A DNA stretch of 64,000 bases from Halomonas sp. YLGW01 (GCF_014840935.1 NZ_CP062005.1:2480001-2544000), one strand, 5' to 3'; shown: positions 53,900-62,328, numbered from the stretch's first letter. Program-made: numbers and translations. The notes: generated by a model not told the origin, from the letters alone.

Positions 53900-54976
53900 A
53901 TGGCCCATCGCATCGCAGTACTCGCCGGCGACGGCATCGGCACCGAAGTCATGCCCGAGGGCGTGCGCGCTCTCGAGGCCGCCGCCGAGCGTTTCGGCAT
54001 CGCTCTGGAACTCGAGCACTTCGATTTCGCCAGCTGCGACTACTACCTCGAACACGGTCAGATGCTGCCGGACGACTGGCACGCGACCCTCTCCCGGTTC
54101 GATGCCATCTTCTACGGTGCCATCGGCTGGCCGGCCAAGGTGCCCGATCACATTTCCCTGTGGGGCTCGCTGCTCAAGTTTCGCCGCGAGTTCGACCAAT
54201 ACGTCAACCTGCGCCCCTGCCGCCTGCTGCCGGGCATCGAGAGCCCGCTGGCCGGCCGCGCACCGGGCGATATCGACTTCTATGTCGTGCGCGAGAACAC
54301 CGAGGGCGAGTACTCGAGCGTCGGCGGCACCATGTTCGAGGGCACCGACCGCGAGGTAGTGATCCAGGAAACGGTGATGACCCGCCACGGCGTCGATCGG
54401 GTGCTCAAGTACGCCTTCGAGCTAGCGCAGTCGCGGCCGAGGAAGAAGCTCACCTCGGCCACCAAGTCCAACGGCATCGCCATCACCATGCCCTGGTGGG
54501 ACAGCCGGGTGGCGGCCATGGGTGAACGCTATCCCGAGGTCGATGTCGATCAGTTCCATATCGACATCCTGACCGCCAACTTCGTGCTGCATCCGGACTG
54601 GTTCGATGTGGTGGTGGCCAGCAACCTGTTCGGCGACATCCTCTCCGACCTGGGCCCGGCCTGCACCGGCACCATCGGCGTAGCGCCCTCCGCCAACATC
54701 AACCCGGAGGGCACCTTCCCGAGCCTCTTCGAGCCGGTGCACGGCAGCGCGCCGGATATCGCCGGGCGCGGCATCGCCAACCCCATCGGCCAGATCTGGT
54801 CCGGGGCCATGATGCTCGAACACCTGGGCTATCAGGAGGCCGCCGACGCCATCGTCGCCGCCTTCGAGGCCGTGCTCGCCGAGGGAGATAGCACGGTGCT
54901 GACGCCGGATCTCAAGGGCACCGGCTCGACCCAGGCGCTGGGCCAGGCCATCGCCGAGCGCATCGCCACCGGCTGA
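53900..54976 (+). CDS. dmlA: D-malate / tartrate dehydrogenase family protein
   Basis: 358 residues from the ATG at 53900 with AAGGAG in front. Beta-decarboxylating dehydrogenase: GDGIGTEVMPEG, RENTEGEYSSVGG (family motif that chooses substrate), and the metal/NAD site NLFGDILSDLGP, then FEPVHGSAPDIAGRGIANPIG. The RENTEGEYS motif and the short length point to TtuC/DmlA, which converts D-malate or tartrate. Could also be an isopropylmalate-type enzyme, but no leucine genes lie nearby. Confidence 0.85.
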   Translation: MAHRIAVLAGDGIGTEVMPEGVRALEAAAERFGIALELEHFDFASCDYYLEHGQMLPDDWHATLSRFDAIFYGAIGWPAKVPDHISLWGSLLKFRREFDQYVNLRPCRLLPGIESPLAGRAPGDIDFYVVRENTEGEYSSVGGTMFEGTDREVVIQETVMTRHGVDRVLKYAFELAQSRPRKKLTSATKSNGIAITMPWWDSRVAAMGERYPEVDVDQFHIDILTANFVLHPDWFDVVVASNLFGDILSDLGPACTGTIGVAPSANINPEGTFPSLFEPVHGSAPDIAGRGIANPIGQIWSGAMMLEHLGYQEAADAIVAAFEAVLAEGDSTVLTPDLKGTGSTQALGQAIAERIATG

Positions 54977-55075
54977 GGGCAAGCACAAGGGCGGGCCAGG
55001 ACCCGCCGGCGGCCCTGGCACTGCATCATGAATCACTTATGATGAGGGCAGAGGTTCCGCCACCCAGGAGTCACC

Positions 55076-55621
55076 ATGCCCCTTCGCCCGCTCGCCATCG
55101 CCCTGCCCCTCGTCGCCGGGGGGCTCCTCGCCGGCTGTACCGGCATCCCGGAAGGCACCCAGGCGGTCGAGGGCTTCACCCTCGACCGCTACCTGGGGCG
55201 CTGGTACGAGATCGCGCGTCTCGATCACAGCTTCGAGGAAGGGCTCGACTGCGTCACCGCCGACTACGCCCTGCGCGACGATGGCGGCGTCACGGTGATC
55301 AATTCGGGTATCAATCTCGAGACCGGCGAATCCAGCGTCGCCGAGGGCAAGGCCTACTTCATCGAGGAGCCGAACGTGGCTCGGCTCAAGGTCAGCTTCT
55401 TCGGCCCCTTCTATGGGGGCTACAACGTGCTGGCCCTCGACCCGGACTACCGGCACGCTCTGGTGGCCGGCCCCAACCGCGACTACCTGTGGATCCTCGC
55501 CCGCACCCCGACCCTCGCCCCCGCCACCTATCAGGCCCTGGTGGAGCGCGCCGCCGAGCTCGACTTCGCCGTCGATGCGCTGATCGAGGTCGAGCATGGC
55601 GAGGCCTGCCCGGCCCACTGA
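55076..55621 (+). CDS. blc: Outer-membrane lipocalin (Blc-like lipoprotein)
   Basis: 181 residues. Lipoprotein signal with lipobox LLAGC (Cys 21; residues after Cys are TG, so outer membrane is expected). Lipocalin motifs: DRYLGRWYEIARLDHSFEEG and FFGPFYGGYNVLALDPDY, and the last helix-strand ARTPTLAPATYQ. Bacterial Blc carries fatty acids or lysolipids under membrane stress. A 13-base repeat starts two bases after the stop. Confidence 0.93.
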   Translation: MPLRPLAIALPLVAGGLLAGCTGIPEGTQAVEGFTLDRYLGRWYEIARLDHSFEEGLDCVTADYALRDDGGVTVINSGINLETGESSVAEGKAYFIEEPNVARLKVSFFGPFYGGYNVLALDPDYRHALVAGPNRDYLWILARTPTLAPATYQALVERAAELDFAVDALIEVEHGEACPAH

Positions 55622-55623
55622 GA

Positions 55624-55685
55624 GCTCGTCAAAAGAGCCCGCCGAGAGAGCCCGTCAAAATAGCCCCTCAAAATAGCCCGACAAG
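55624..55685 (+). repeat. 13 bp tandem repeat starting just after the lipocalin stop
   Basis: Four and a half units of exactly 13 bases: GCTCGTCAAAAGA, GCCCGCCGAGAGA, GCCCGTCAAAATA, GCCCCTCAAAATA, GCCCGACAAG. The same GCCCG-N3-ARARA pattern occurs after glcE (35632-35698). Confidence 0.8.
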
Positions 55686-55689
55686 TTTC

Positions 55690-55901
55690 AGGATCTCACC
55701 AGGCATTTTCATCAGCTCGACGTCCGCCCTTGCCGCCACTACACCGGATTCGGATGGTGGGAGCATCGTCCGTCTCACGACGGCCTCCAATGACAATAAC
55801 CGGACCGCAGATGCCCATGCCCTTCATCCTCGCTTCGCCCTGCCGCCCGTTGCCAGGCCCGCTCGCGCGTTCCGCCGCCCGCGCTTCCGTCGGTGAATCC
55901 C
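55690..55901. other. Intergenic stretch before astE
   Basis: About 210 bases with no gene, terminator or clear promoter that I can support. It must carry the astE promoter unless astE is transcribed through the lipocalin repeat. Confidence 0.4.
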
Positions 55902-56891
55902 ATGCTCGCTGACTGGCTCGCTCAGCTGCTCGACGACGTTGCCCCGAATCGCGACCGCGGCCGCCTGCCCTTCGGTCACTATCGGCTGCACGGTCCCGGC
56001 ATCCTCGAGCTGATCCCCAATGAAGCGCGACCCGGCGCCCGCGCCTGCGTGCTGTCGGCGGCAGTTCACGGCAACGAGACGGCGCCGGTGGAGCTCCTCG
56101 GCGAGCTGCTCGCACGGCTCGAGGCCGGGCTGATTCGCCTCGGCGCACCGGTGCTGGTGCTGATCGGCAATCCCCCGGCGCTGCGGGCCGGCGAGCGCTT
56201 CATCAGCACCAACCTGAACCGGCTGTTCCGCCGTGACCTCACGGACGCAGGCGACGAGCCCGACCGGGCCCGCACCCTGATGGCGGTGGTGGATGATTTC
56301 TTCGCCCGTCACGATGCGCACGCGCCCCTGCACTACGATCTGCACACGGCAATCCGCGACAGCCGCTACCCGCGCTTCGCGGTGGAGCCCTTTACCGAAT
56401 CCGTGGTGACCGAACCCGCCCAGTGGCAGTGGCTGTCCCGGGCCGGCATCCAGGCGGTGCTCCATCAGCACTGCCATAGCTGGACCTTCTCGCATTACTC
56501 ACGCCACTATCATGGTGCCCAGGCATTCACCCTGGAGCTCGGTCGTGTCGCCCCCTTCGGCGAGAATGACCTGGCGGCCCTGCGCCCCATGCGCGCCCTG
56601 CTCGAGGCCCTGCTCGAAGGCCAGGAACCGCCGGGCGCAGCGGCCGAGGCCATGAGCTTCTTCCGCGTCGAGCACGAGCTCAAGCGCCAGTCCGAGGACT
56701 TTTCGCTGTGCTTCGATGAAGCCACGCCGAACTTCTGTGAATTCGCCCCCGGCGAGCGGCTCGCCCACGACGCCGCGGCCGGCGATTACGTGGTCGAGCA
56801 CCATCCACAGCGGGTGGTCTTCCCCAACGCCAGGGTCGAGATCGGCGCCCGGGCCGCCCTGCTGGTCATCGAGGTGGCTCCGCCCGTCTGA
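55902..56891 (+). CDS. astE: Succinylglutamate desuccinylase
   Basis: 329 residues from the ATG at 55902 (a GTG at 55893 is also possible). Zinc carboxypeptidase fold of the AstE/aspartoacylase group: SAAVHGNETAPVE (His 56, Glu 59), NPPALRAGERFISTNLNRLF, HYDLHTAIRDS (His 148) and FTLELGRVAPFG. Final step of the arginine succinyltransferase pathway: succinylglutamate to glutamate. The other ast genes are not in the window. Directly upstream of a basic-amino-acid ABC transporter, which suits arginine use. Confidence 0.93.
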   Translation: MLADWLAQLLDDVAPNRDRGRLPFGHYRLHGPGILELIPNEARPGARACVLSAAVHGNETAPVELLGELLARLEAGLIRLGAPVLVLIGNPPALRAGERFISTNLNRLFRRDLTDAGDEPDRARTLMAVVDDFFARHDAHAPLHYDLHTAIRDSRYPRFAVEPFTESVVTEPAQWQWLSRAGIQAVLHQHCHSWTFSHYSRHYHGAQAFTLELGRVAPFGENDLAALRPMRALLEALLEGQEPPGAAAEAMSFFRVEHELKRQSEDFSLCFDEATPNFCEFAPGERLAHDAAAGDYVVEHHPQRVVFPNARVEIGARAALLVIEVAPPV

Positions 56892-56938
56892 GTCCAGCGG
56901 GCGACCGGCAACACAGACACCACCACCCACAACCAGAC

Positions 56939-56962
56939 GCCCGTCGGCGGCGGCCGACGGGC
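56939..56962 (+). terminator. Hairpin after astE
   Basis: GCCCGTCGGC pairs with GCCGACGGGC, 10 bp, loop GGCG, no T run. Possible terminator or barrier between astE and the leader region. Confidence 0.4.
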
Positions 56963-57034
56963 CATGAAGCAAGCGTCTGCAACAGGTCCAGACGACCTAT
57001 CATTCATTAAAACAACAAGTTAGAGGAATTCACC

Positions 57035-57115
57035 ATGGTGACCCGCCCCCGGCCGATCGACAATAGTCGTAGCGAACGAGCCAAGATCGATTCTGAAAGC
57101 CCGTGCACGGGCTGA
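57035..57115 (+). CDS. 26-residue Arg-rich leader peptide (proposed)
   Basis: ATG with AGAGGA seven bases ahead. MVTRPRPIDNSRSERAKIDS is the first part; four Arg and one Lys in 26 residues, and the four Arg use the four different CGN codons once each. The TGA lies inside the hairpin at 57088-57123. This is the layout of a transcription-attenuation leader, and the next gene starts an arginine-type transporter. Confidence 0.4.
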   Translation: MVTRPRPIDNSRSERAKIDSESPCTG

Positions 57116-57133
57116 TAGAATCGCCCCTTTTTT
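57088..57133 (+). terminator. Attenuator-like hairpin at the end of the leader ORF
   Basis: Outer 7 bp stem CGATTCT/AGAATCG, small internal loop, inner 8 bp palindrome AGCCCGTG/CACGGGCT, then CCCC and six T. ATCGA at 57056-57060 could pair with TCGAT at 57087-57091 and open the outer stem, a possible antiterminator. Confidence 0.45.
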
Positions 57134-57206
57134 CGCGCCAGCCACGATGATTCCCTGCCCTGCCGCCATCCCCGGCACGAGGCCCCCTGCACTGGAGCTC
57201 GAATCC

Positions 57207-57977
57207 ATGGCCGCTACGCCTATTCCCCTGGAAGTACGCAACATCAAGAAACGCTTCGGTGATACCGAGGTACTGAAGGGCCTGTCGCTCCAGGCCCAGA
57301 AGGGCGATGTCATCACCCTGATCGGTGCCTCCGGCTCCGGCAAGAGCACCTTCCTGCGCTGCATGAACCTGCTCGAGCAGCCCGACGAGGGCGACCTGAT
57401 CGTCCACGGTGAGGACATCCAGTTCAAGATGACCAAGCACGGTCGCGAACCGGCCGACTGGAAGCAGGTGGTCGGCATGCGCGCCAAGCTGTCGATGGTC
57501 TTCCAGAGCTTCAACCTCTGGGCCCACATGACGCTGCTCGAGAACATCATCGAGGCGCCGATCCATGTGCTCGGCAAGCCCCGCCAGGAGGCTATCGCCC
57601 ACGCCCGGGAGCTCCTCGAGCGGGTCGGCCTCGCCGAGCGCGCCGACTACTACCCGGCCCAGATGTCCGGCGGCCAGCAGCAGCGCGGCGCCATCGCCCG
57701 GGCGCTGGCCATGGATCCGGAGGTGATGCTGTTCGACGAGCCGACCTCGGCGCTGGATCCGGAGCTGGTCGGCGACGTGCTCAAGGTCATGCGCGACCTC
57801 GCCAGGGAAGGCCGCACCATGATCGTGGTCACCCACGAGATGGCCTTCGCCCGCGATGTCTCCACCCAGGTGATCTACCTGCATCAGGGTCAGGTCGAAG
57901 AGGCCGGGCCGCCCGACGAGGTGCTCGGCAACCCCAAGTCCGAGCGCCTCAAGCAGTTCCTGGCGCCCAAGCACTGA
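57207..57977 (+). CDS. Basic-amino-acid ABC transporter ATP-binding protein (HisP/ArtP/AotP type)
   Basis: 256 residues from the ATG at 57207. Walker A GASGSGKSTFLRC (HisP type with RCMNLLEQP), Q-loop VFQSFNLWAHMT, signature MSGGQQQRGAIARAL, Walker B VMLFDEPTSALDPELV and H-loop VTHEMAFARDV. These HisP-like features and order P-Q-M-J fit a polar or basic amino-acid importer. The longer reading from 57147 lacks a ribosome site. Confidence 0.9.
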   Translation: MAATPIPLEVRNIKKRFGDTEVLKGLSLQAQKGDVITLIGASGSGKSTFLRCMNLLEQPDEGDLIVHGEDIQFKMTKHGREPADWKQVVGMRAKLSMVFQSFNLWAHMTLLENIIEAPIHVLGKPRQEAIAHARELLERVGLAERADYYPAQMSGGQQQRGAIARALAMDPEVMLFDEPTSALDPELVGDVLKVMRDLAREGRTMIVVTHEMAFARDVSTQVIYLHQGQVEEAGPPDEVLGNPKSERLKQFLAPKH

Positions 57978-58005
57978 TGCGCCGCCTCGGGACAAGGAGA
58001 CTCAC

Positions 58006-58710
58006 ATGATCGACCTGCATGGCTACGGCCCGCGCCTGTTCGAGGGCGCCATGATCACCCTCCAGCTGGGGGTGCTGTCGCTGATCCTCTCGGTGGTGCT
58101 CGGCCTGCTCACCGCCAGCGCCAAGATGTCGCGCAGTTGGGTGGCACACCGCATCGGCACCCTCTACACCACCATCATCCGCGGCGTGCCGGACCTGGTG
58201 CTAATGATGCTGCTGTTCTTCGGCGGCCAGATCGGCATCAACCAGGTCACCGACTGGCTCTACTACCAGTTCGAGATCGACATCTTCATCAACGTCAACG
58301 AGTTCGTGGCCGGCGTGGTGACCATCGGCCTGATCTTCGGCGCCTACATGGGCGAGACCTTCCGCGGCGCCTTCATGGCGGTGGACAACGGCCAGATCGA
58401 GGCCGGCCGCGCCTATGGCATGAGCAACTGGCTGGTGTTCCGGCGCATCCGCTTCCCGCTGATGATGCGCCACGCCCTGCCGGGCCTGTCGAACAACTGG
58501 ATGGTATTGCTCAAGACCACCGCCCTGGTGTCGGTGATCGGACTGTCGGACATGGTGCGCGTGGCCGCCGAGGCCTCCAAGGCGACCCGCGAGCCCTTCA
58601 CCTTCATGCTGATCGTCGCCGGCGTCTACCTGCTGATCGCCAGCGTCTCCGAATGGGGTTTCGCCCGGCTGCAGAAACGCTATGACGTCGGCTTCGGGGA
58701 GACCAAATGA
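58006..58710 (+). CDS. Basic-amino-acid ABC transporter permease (HisQ/AotQ type)
   Basis: 234 residues, about five membrane segments. Hallmarks: TTIIRGVPDLVLMMLLFFGGQIG (the typical RG-P-LV loop), AYMGETFRGAFMAVDNGQIEAGRAYGMS (EAA docking loop). ATGA overlap with the next gene. CAAGGAGA precedes its ATG. Confidence 0.93.
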   Translation: MIDLHGYGPRLFEGAMITLQLGVLSLILSVVLGLLTASAKMSRSWVAHRIGTLYTTIIRGVPDLVLMMLLFFGGQIGINQVTDWLYYQFEIDIFINVNEFVAGVVTIGLIFGAYMGETFRGAFMAVDNGQIEAGRAYGMSNWLVFRRIRFPLMMRHALPGLSNNWMVLLKTTALVSVIGLSDMVRVAAEASKATREPFTFMLIVAGVYLLIASVSEWGFARLQKRYDVGFGETK

Positions 58711-59441
58711 TGGAATCGCTCACGACCTGGATCGAAGGACTGCTGGCCGACAACACCATCTTCACCCTGCAGACCCTCTCCTACTACGGCGAAGGCCTGA
58801 CGACCACCGTCCAGCTGGTGTTCCTGTCGCTGATCATCGGCCTGGTGCTGGCGGTGCCGCTGGCCATCGGCCGCGGCTCCCAGCATCGGTGGATCAAGCT
58901 GCCGATCTTCTTCTACTGCTATGTGTTCCGCGGCACGCCGCTGCTGGTACAGCTGTACCTGATCTATTACGGCGTGGTGTTCATCGAGGGCATTCAGGAC
59001 ACCTGGCTGTGGGTGCTGCTCGAGAAGCCCTTCGTGCCGGCGCTGATCGCCTTCACGCTCAACACCGCCGCCTACACCACCGAGATCTTCCGTGGCGCCA
59101 TCAAGTCCACGCCCAAGGGCGAGATCGAGGCGGCCCGCGCCTATGGCATGTCCTGGTGGCTGATGATGCGGCGCATCGTGCTGCCCAGCGCCTTCCGTCG
59201 TGCCCTGCCGGCCTACGGCAACGAGGTGATCTTCATGTTGCATGCCAGCGCCATCGCCAGCGTGGTCACGATCATGGACCTGACCGGGGCGGCGCGCTTC
59301 GTCTATGCCCGCTTCTATGCGCCCTTCGATGCGTTCCTGTTCGTGGCGGCGATCTACCTGTGCCTGACCTTCGCCATCCTCTACCTGTTCCGCTATCTCG
59401 AGCGGCGCCTGCTCGCCCACCTTCGGCCCTCGAGTCAGTAA
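58707..59441 (+). CDS. Basic-amino-acid ABC transporter permease (HisM/AotM type)
   Basis: 244 residues, about six membrane segments. Hallmarks: CYVFRGTPLLVQLYLIYYGV (RGTPLLVQ loop) and RGAIKSTPKGEIEAARAYGMS (EAA loop). Pairs with the HisQ-type protein to form the channel. Followed by a 14 bp hairpin, then the binding-protein gene. Confidence 0.93.
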   Translation: MMESLTTWIEGLLADNTIFTLQTLSYYGEGLTTTVQLVFLSLIIGLVLAVPLAIGRGSQHRWIKLPIFFYCYVFRGTPLLVQLYLIYYGVVFIEGIQDTWLWVLLEKPFVPALIAFTLNTAAYTTEIFRGAIKSTPKGEIEAARAYGMSWWLMMRRIVLPSAFRRALPAYGNEVIFMLHASAIASVVTIMDLTGAARFVYARFYAPFDAFLFVAAIYLCLTFAILYLFRYLERRLLAHLRPSSQ

Positions 59442-59479
59442 GGGCTTTACATCTAAGGCCTTAGCGTCAAACGTGCGTT

Positions 59480-59510
59480 GGGAAGCAGGGCAGTTTCTGC
59501 CCTGCTTCCC
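59480..59510 (+). other. 14 bp hairpin between permease and binding-protein genes
   Basis: GGGAAGCAGGGCAG pairs perfectly with its complement over a TTT loop, 38 bases after the permease stop and 86 before the binding-protein start. No T run. Could be a terminator of the PQM part, with the binding protein having its own promoter, or a stabilising hairpin. Confidence 0.55.
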
Positions 59511-59595
59511 CCTTCCGGCCGCCCCCGGGGTGCGCTATCTTGGGCGGCGGACATCACCCACAAGGTGATTCACTACAATAACGGAGACATCCTCC

Positions 59596-60366
59596 ATGAA
59601 GATCCAGACAGTTCTCGGTATCAGCCTGATCGGCGCCACCCTCTTTGCCGGCAGCGCCAACGCCGACGTCCGCGATATCCGCATCGGCGTCGACGTCCCC
59701 TACGAACCGATGGAATTCCGCACCCCCGATGGCGAGCTGACCGGCTTCGACATCGAACTGGGCAACGCGCTATGCGCCGAGATCGGCATCCAGTGTGAAT
59801 GGGTCGTGCAGGGCTGGGACGGCATCATCCCGGGCCTGATGGCACGCAAGTACGACGCCATCATGTCGTCCATGACCATCAACGACGACCGTCGCAAGCA
59901 GGTGCTGTTCTCCGACCCGTACTTCACCCCGCCGTCCGCCTGGTTCGCCCCGAGCGCAAGCGACATCGAGATGCCTTACCCGCAGACCCTGGAAGGCAGC
60001 ACCATCGGTGTGCAGCGCGGCACCCTGCAGGACAACTACGTGACCGATAACTTCGGCGACGTGGCCGACATCAACCGCTATGCCACCGCCGACGACATGG
60101 TGCTGGACATGGACGCCGGTCGTCTGGACATCGTCTTCCTCGACTTCCCGGTCGGCAAGGCCACGCTGATCGACAGCAACGCCGGCGACTACAAGGTCAT
60201 CGGCGAGATGATCACCGAGCCCAAGGAATACTTCGGTGACGGCTTCGGCATCGCCTTCCGCCAGCGCGACGAAGACCTGGCTAACGCCTTCAATGAGGCC
60301 CTGTCTACCCTGAAGGACAACGGCACCTACGAGGACATCTACGGCGAATACTTCGGCGCCAAGTAA
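59596..60366 (+). CDS. Basic-amino-acid ABC transporter substrate-binding protein (HisJ/ArtJ/AotJ type)
   Basis: 256 residues. Signal peptide ending near SANA (about residue 22). SBP family 3: RIGVDVPYEPMEFRTPDGELTG, FDIELGNALCAEIGI, the Arg-Asp ligand site around GWDGIIPGLMARKYDAIMSS and GVQRGTLQDNYV, and end FNEALSTLKDNGTYEDI. These features are closest to lysine/arginine/ornithine and histidine binding proteins. GGAGACATCC precedes the ATG. Confidence 0.93.
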   Translation: MKIQTVLGISLIGATLFAGSANADVRDIRIGVDVPYEPMEFRTPDGELTGFDIELGNALCAEIGIQCEWVVQGWDGIIPGLMARKYDAIMSSMTINDDRRKQVLFSDPYFTPPSAWFAPSASDIEMPYPQTLEGSTIGVQRGTLQDNYVTDNFGDVADINRYATADDMVLDMDAGRLDIVFLDFPVGKATLIDSNAGDYKVIGEMITEPKEYFGDGFGIAFRQRDEDLANAFNEALSTLKDNGTYEDIYGEYFGAK

Positions 60367-60383
60367 GCCGTCGCCCCGAGCGA

Positions 60384-60441
60384 GCCCCGCCTTGCGGGGC
60401 CCCGCAGGAGCATTCGCAACGCCGGCCCCGCGCCGGCGTTG
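60384..60441 (+). terminator. Two consecutive GC hairpins after the binding-protein gene
   Basis: First: GCCCCGC/GCGGGGC with CTT loop at 60384-60400. Second: CAACGCCGGC/GCCGGCGTTG at 60417-60441. Neither has a long T run; together they form the likely operon end. Confidence 0.55.
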
Positions 60442-60491
60442 TCGTATCCGGCCGTTTCCGCCCAGCTCACCCTGACTCAGTTCATCCCCGT

Positions 60492-61697
60492 TCAGGGCGC
60501 CCGCAGCACCCGGCGCACCAGCAAGGGCCCGATCAGCTCGAAGACCACGGTCGAGACCACCACCACGGCGATGATCAGCGGCCCCTCCTCGGGATAGCGC
60601 TCGGCCGCGAGCAGCGCCATACCCATCGCTACCCCCGCCTGGGGTGTCAGCGCCAGCCCGACGTCCCGGGGCAGGCCGGTCTCTCGGGAGCGCAACAGCC
60701 GGGTGCCCAGCCGTCCGCCCAGATAACGCCCCACCAGGCGCAGCAGCAGATAGGCCATCGTCAGGCCGATCGCCGTGCCGGCATAGGCGAGCTCCACGCT
60801 GGCCCCCGAGAGTACGAAGAAGAACACCAGGAAGGGCCACTCGATGTGCTCGATCTCGGCGAAGGAACGGGTGTGATGGGGCGACAGGTTGACGATCAGG
60901 CAGCCAGCTACCATGGCGCTGAGCAGCGCCGAGACATGGAAGTAGCTGGCCAGCCCGGCCATCAGCAGGATCAGCGCGATGGCCTCGGCCTGGGTGGGCT
61001 CACCGGGGCGCAATCGACCGGTCAGCCAGGCCCCCGGCAGGCCGATGCCGACACCCAGCAGCAGCGCGCCACCCAGCTCCCAGCCCGCCAGCAGCATGGC
61101 CTGCATGCCATCGCCGGCACCCAGCCAGCCGAGCAGGGCCATGGCCAGTCCGAAGATCAGAATGCCCCAGGCATCGTCGATGGCAACGATGCCCAGCAGG
61201 ATGCGGGCGCTGAGCCGGGTGTCCCGAGCCTCGCGAATGGTCTCGGTGACGGCCGCCGGGTCGGTGGCCACCGAGATCGCCGCCAGCGACACGGCCACGG
61301 TCAGCGGGAACCCCAGCGCCGCCAGCCCCAGCCCCACCGCCGTGGCGCCGACGCCGATCACGGCAAGCGACATCACCAGGATCACGGGACCAAGGGCGCG
61401 CAGCCGCTCGACGGTCAGCTCCCCGCCCAGCAGGAAGGCCACCATCACCAGGGCGAAATGGATCAACGGCTCACCGAGCTCGCCAAGTGGCGGCGCATAG
61501 GGCTCGCCCCACATCCCCTGGCGCACGACCGCCACCGCGAGTCCCACCATCACCAGCAGCGAGATGCGCGGCAGCCGAGTGTGGCGCGCCACCACATCGG
61601 CGAGGATGCTCGAGCTGAGAATGATCCCGAGAATGATCAAGCTCTGGGTGCCAGGCATCATCTCGGCCAAGAGCCAGTCCGCGTAGATTGCCTCCAT
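60492..61697 (-). CDS. Cation:proton antiporter (CPA1/CPA2 type)
   Basis: 401 residues from the ATG at 61697, AGGA nine bases ahead; a GTG at 61703 is an alternative. About 12 membrane segments; SISVATDPAAVTETIREA (the ATDPAA block holds ion-site Asp) and GIVAIDDAWGILIFGLA (the conserved Asp-Asp) are the sodium/proton antiporter hallmarks. No cytoplasmic RCK tail. Likely exports sodium or potassium for protons, useful for a halophile. Single gene. Confidence 0.9.
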   Translation of the reverse strand: MEAIYADWLLAEMMPGTQSLIILGIILSSSILADVVARHTRLPRISLLVMVGLAVAVVRQGMWGEPYAPPLGELGEPLIHFALVMVAFLLGGELTVERLRALGPVILVMSLAVIGVGATAVGLGLAALGFPLTVAVSLAAISVATDPAAVTETIREARDTRLSARILLGIVAIDDAWGILIFGLAMALLGWLGAGDGMQAMLLAGWELGGALLLGVGIGLPGAWLTGRLRPGEPTQAEAIALILLMAGLASYFHVSALLSAMVAGCLIVNLSPHHTRSFAEIEHIEWPFLVFFFVLSGASVELAYAGTAIGLTMAYLLLRLVGRYLGGRLGTRLLRSRETGLPRDVGLALTPQAGVAMGMALLAAERYPEEGPLIIAVVVVSTVVFELIGPLLVRRVLRAP

Positions 61698-61865
61698 GCT
61701 CACGAGTCCTCAGGTGTGGGTGGGACGCCAACCATCATGAGGGCCGGGATTGGCCCGACGCTCGACTTGAGGATACCCTTTGAGATCATGATGGCGACAG
61801 GCAAGGTGTCGTTACCGCAGACAATCCGGCCGACACCCGCCCCGCCACGCACGAGGAGGCGCCCC

Positions 61866-62264
61866 ATGCCCCACCTGATGTTCGTCTACGGCACCCTGAA
61901 ACGCGGCTTCGTGAACCACGCCGCCCATCTGGCCAAGGCCGAGTTTGTCGACCGGGGCACGACCTGCGACGCCTATCCGCTGGTGCTACACGGCGAGGAC
62001 TATCGGCCCGTGCTGGTCGAGGTGAAGGGACGGGGCCACCGGGTCACGGGGGAGCTCTACCGGGTCGACGAGCGAACCCTCGACGCCCTCGACCACCTGC
62101 AACGCATCAATGACCACGACGGCTACCGGCGGCGACGGCTGGCGATCAGCGACAGTCAGGGGAATACCTGCGGCGCCTGGGTCTACATGAAGCCCTGTGC
62201 CTGGGTCGAGGATGTGCGCAGCGATCCGATGGCGTGCTTCGACGACGATCGTCACCGTGCCTGA
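61866..62264 (+). CDS. Gamma-glutamylcyclotransferase family protein
   Basis: 132 residues, BtrG/AIG2-like fold. FVYGTLKRG near the start, the glutamate-binding Asp-Glu-type block ELYRVDERTLDALDHLQR with the catalytic Glu region, and WVYMKP at the end. Such enzymes cyclise gamma-glutamyl amines to 5-oxoproline. GAGGAGG lies 6 bases ahead of the ATG. Confidence 0.9.
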   Translation: MPHLMFVYGTLKRGFVNHAAHLAKAEFVDRGTTCDAYPLVLHGEDYRPVLVEVKGRGHRVTGELYRVDERTLDALDHLQRINDHDGYRRRRLAISDSQGNTCGAWVYMKPCAWVEDVRSDPMACFDDDRHRA

Positions 62265-62328
62265 GCGGCCCGGCAGGGGCCACGAGCGATACCGCACCCC
62301 CAGGCGCTCACCCTCGGGCGAGGCGCTG

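Larger units (their letters stand above)
56892..57206. promoter_or_regulatory. Leader region of the basic-amino-acid transporter operon
   Basis: 315 bases. From left: a hairpin (56939-56962), an AT-rich promoter-like stretch (TATCAT at 56998-57003), a strong ribosome site and a 26-codon leader ORF (57035-57115), a large hairpin overlapping its stop codon with six T after it, and 70 bases up to the first transporter gene. Confidence 0.5.

Noticed and set aside
57007-57192. 61-codon minus-strand frame across the leader region
   Set aside because: No ribosome site; the plus strand has a strong one and a structured end.
60846-61865. Long upstream extension of the gamma-glutamylcyclotransferase frame
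   Set aside because: It is antisense to the antiporter; the domain starts at 61866 with a good ribosome site.
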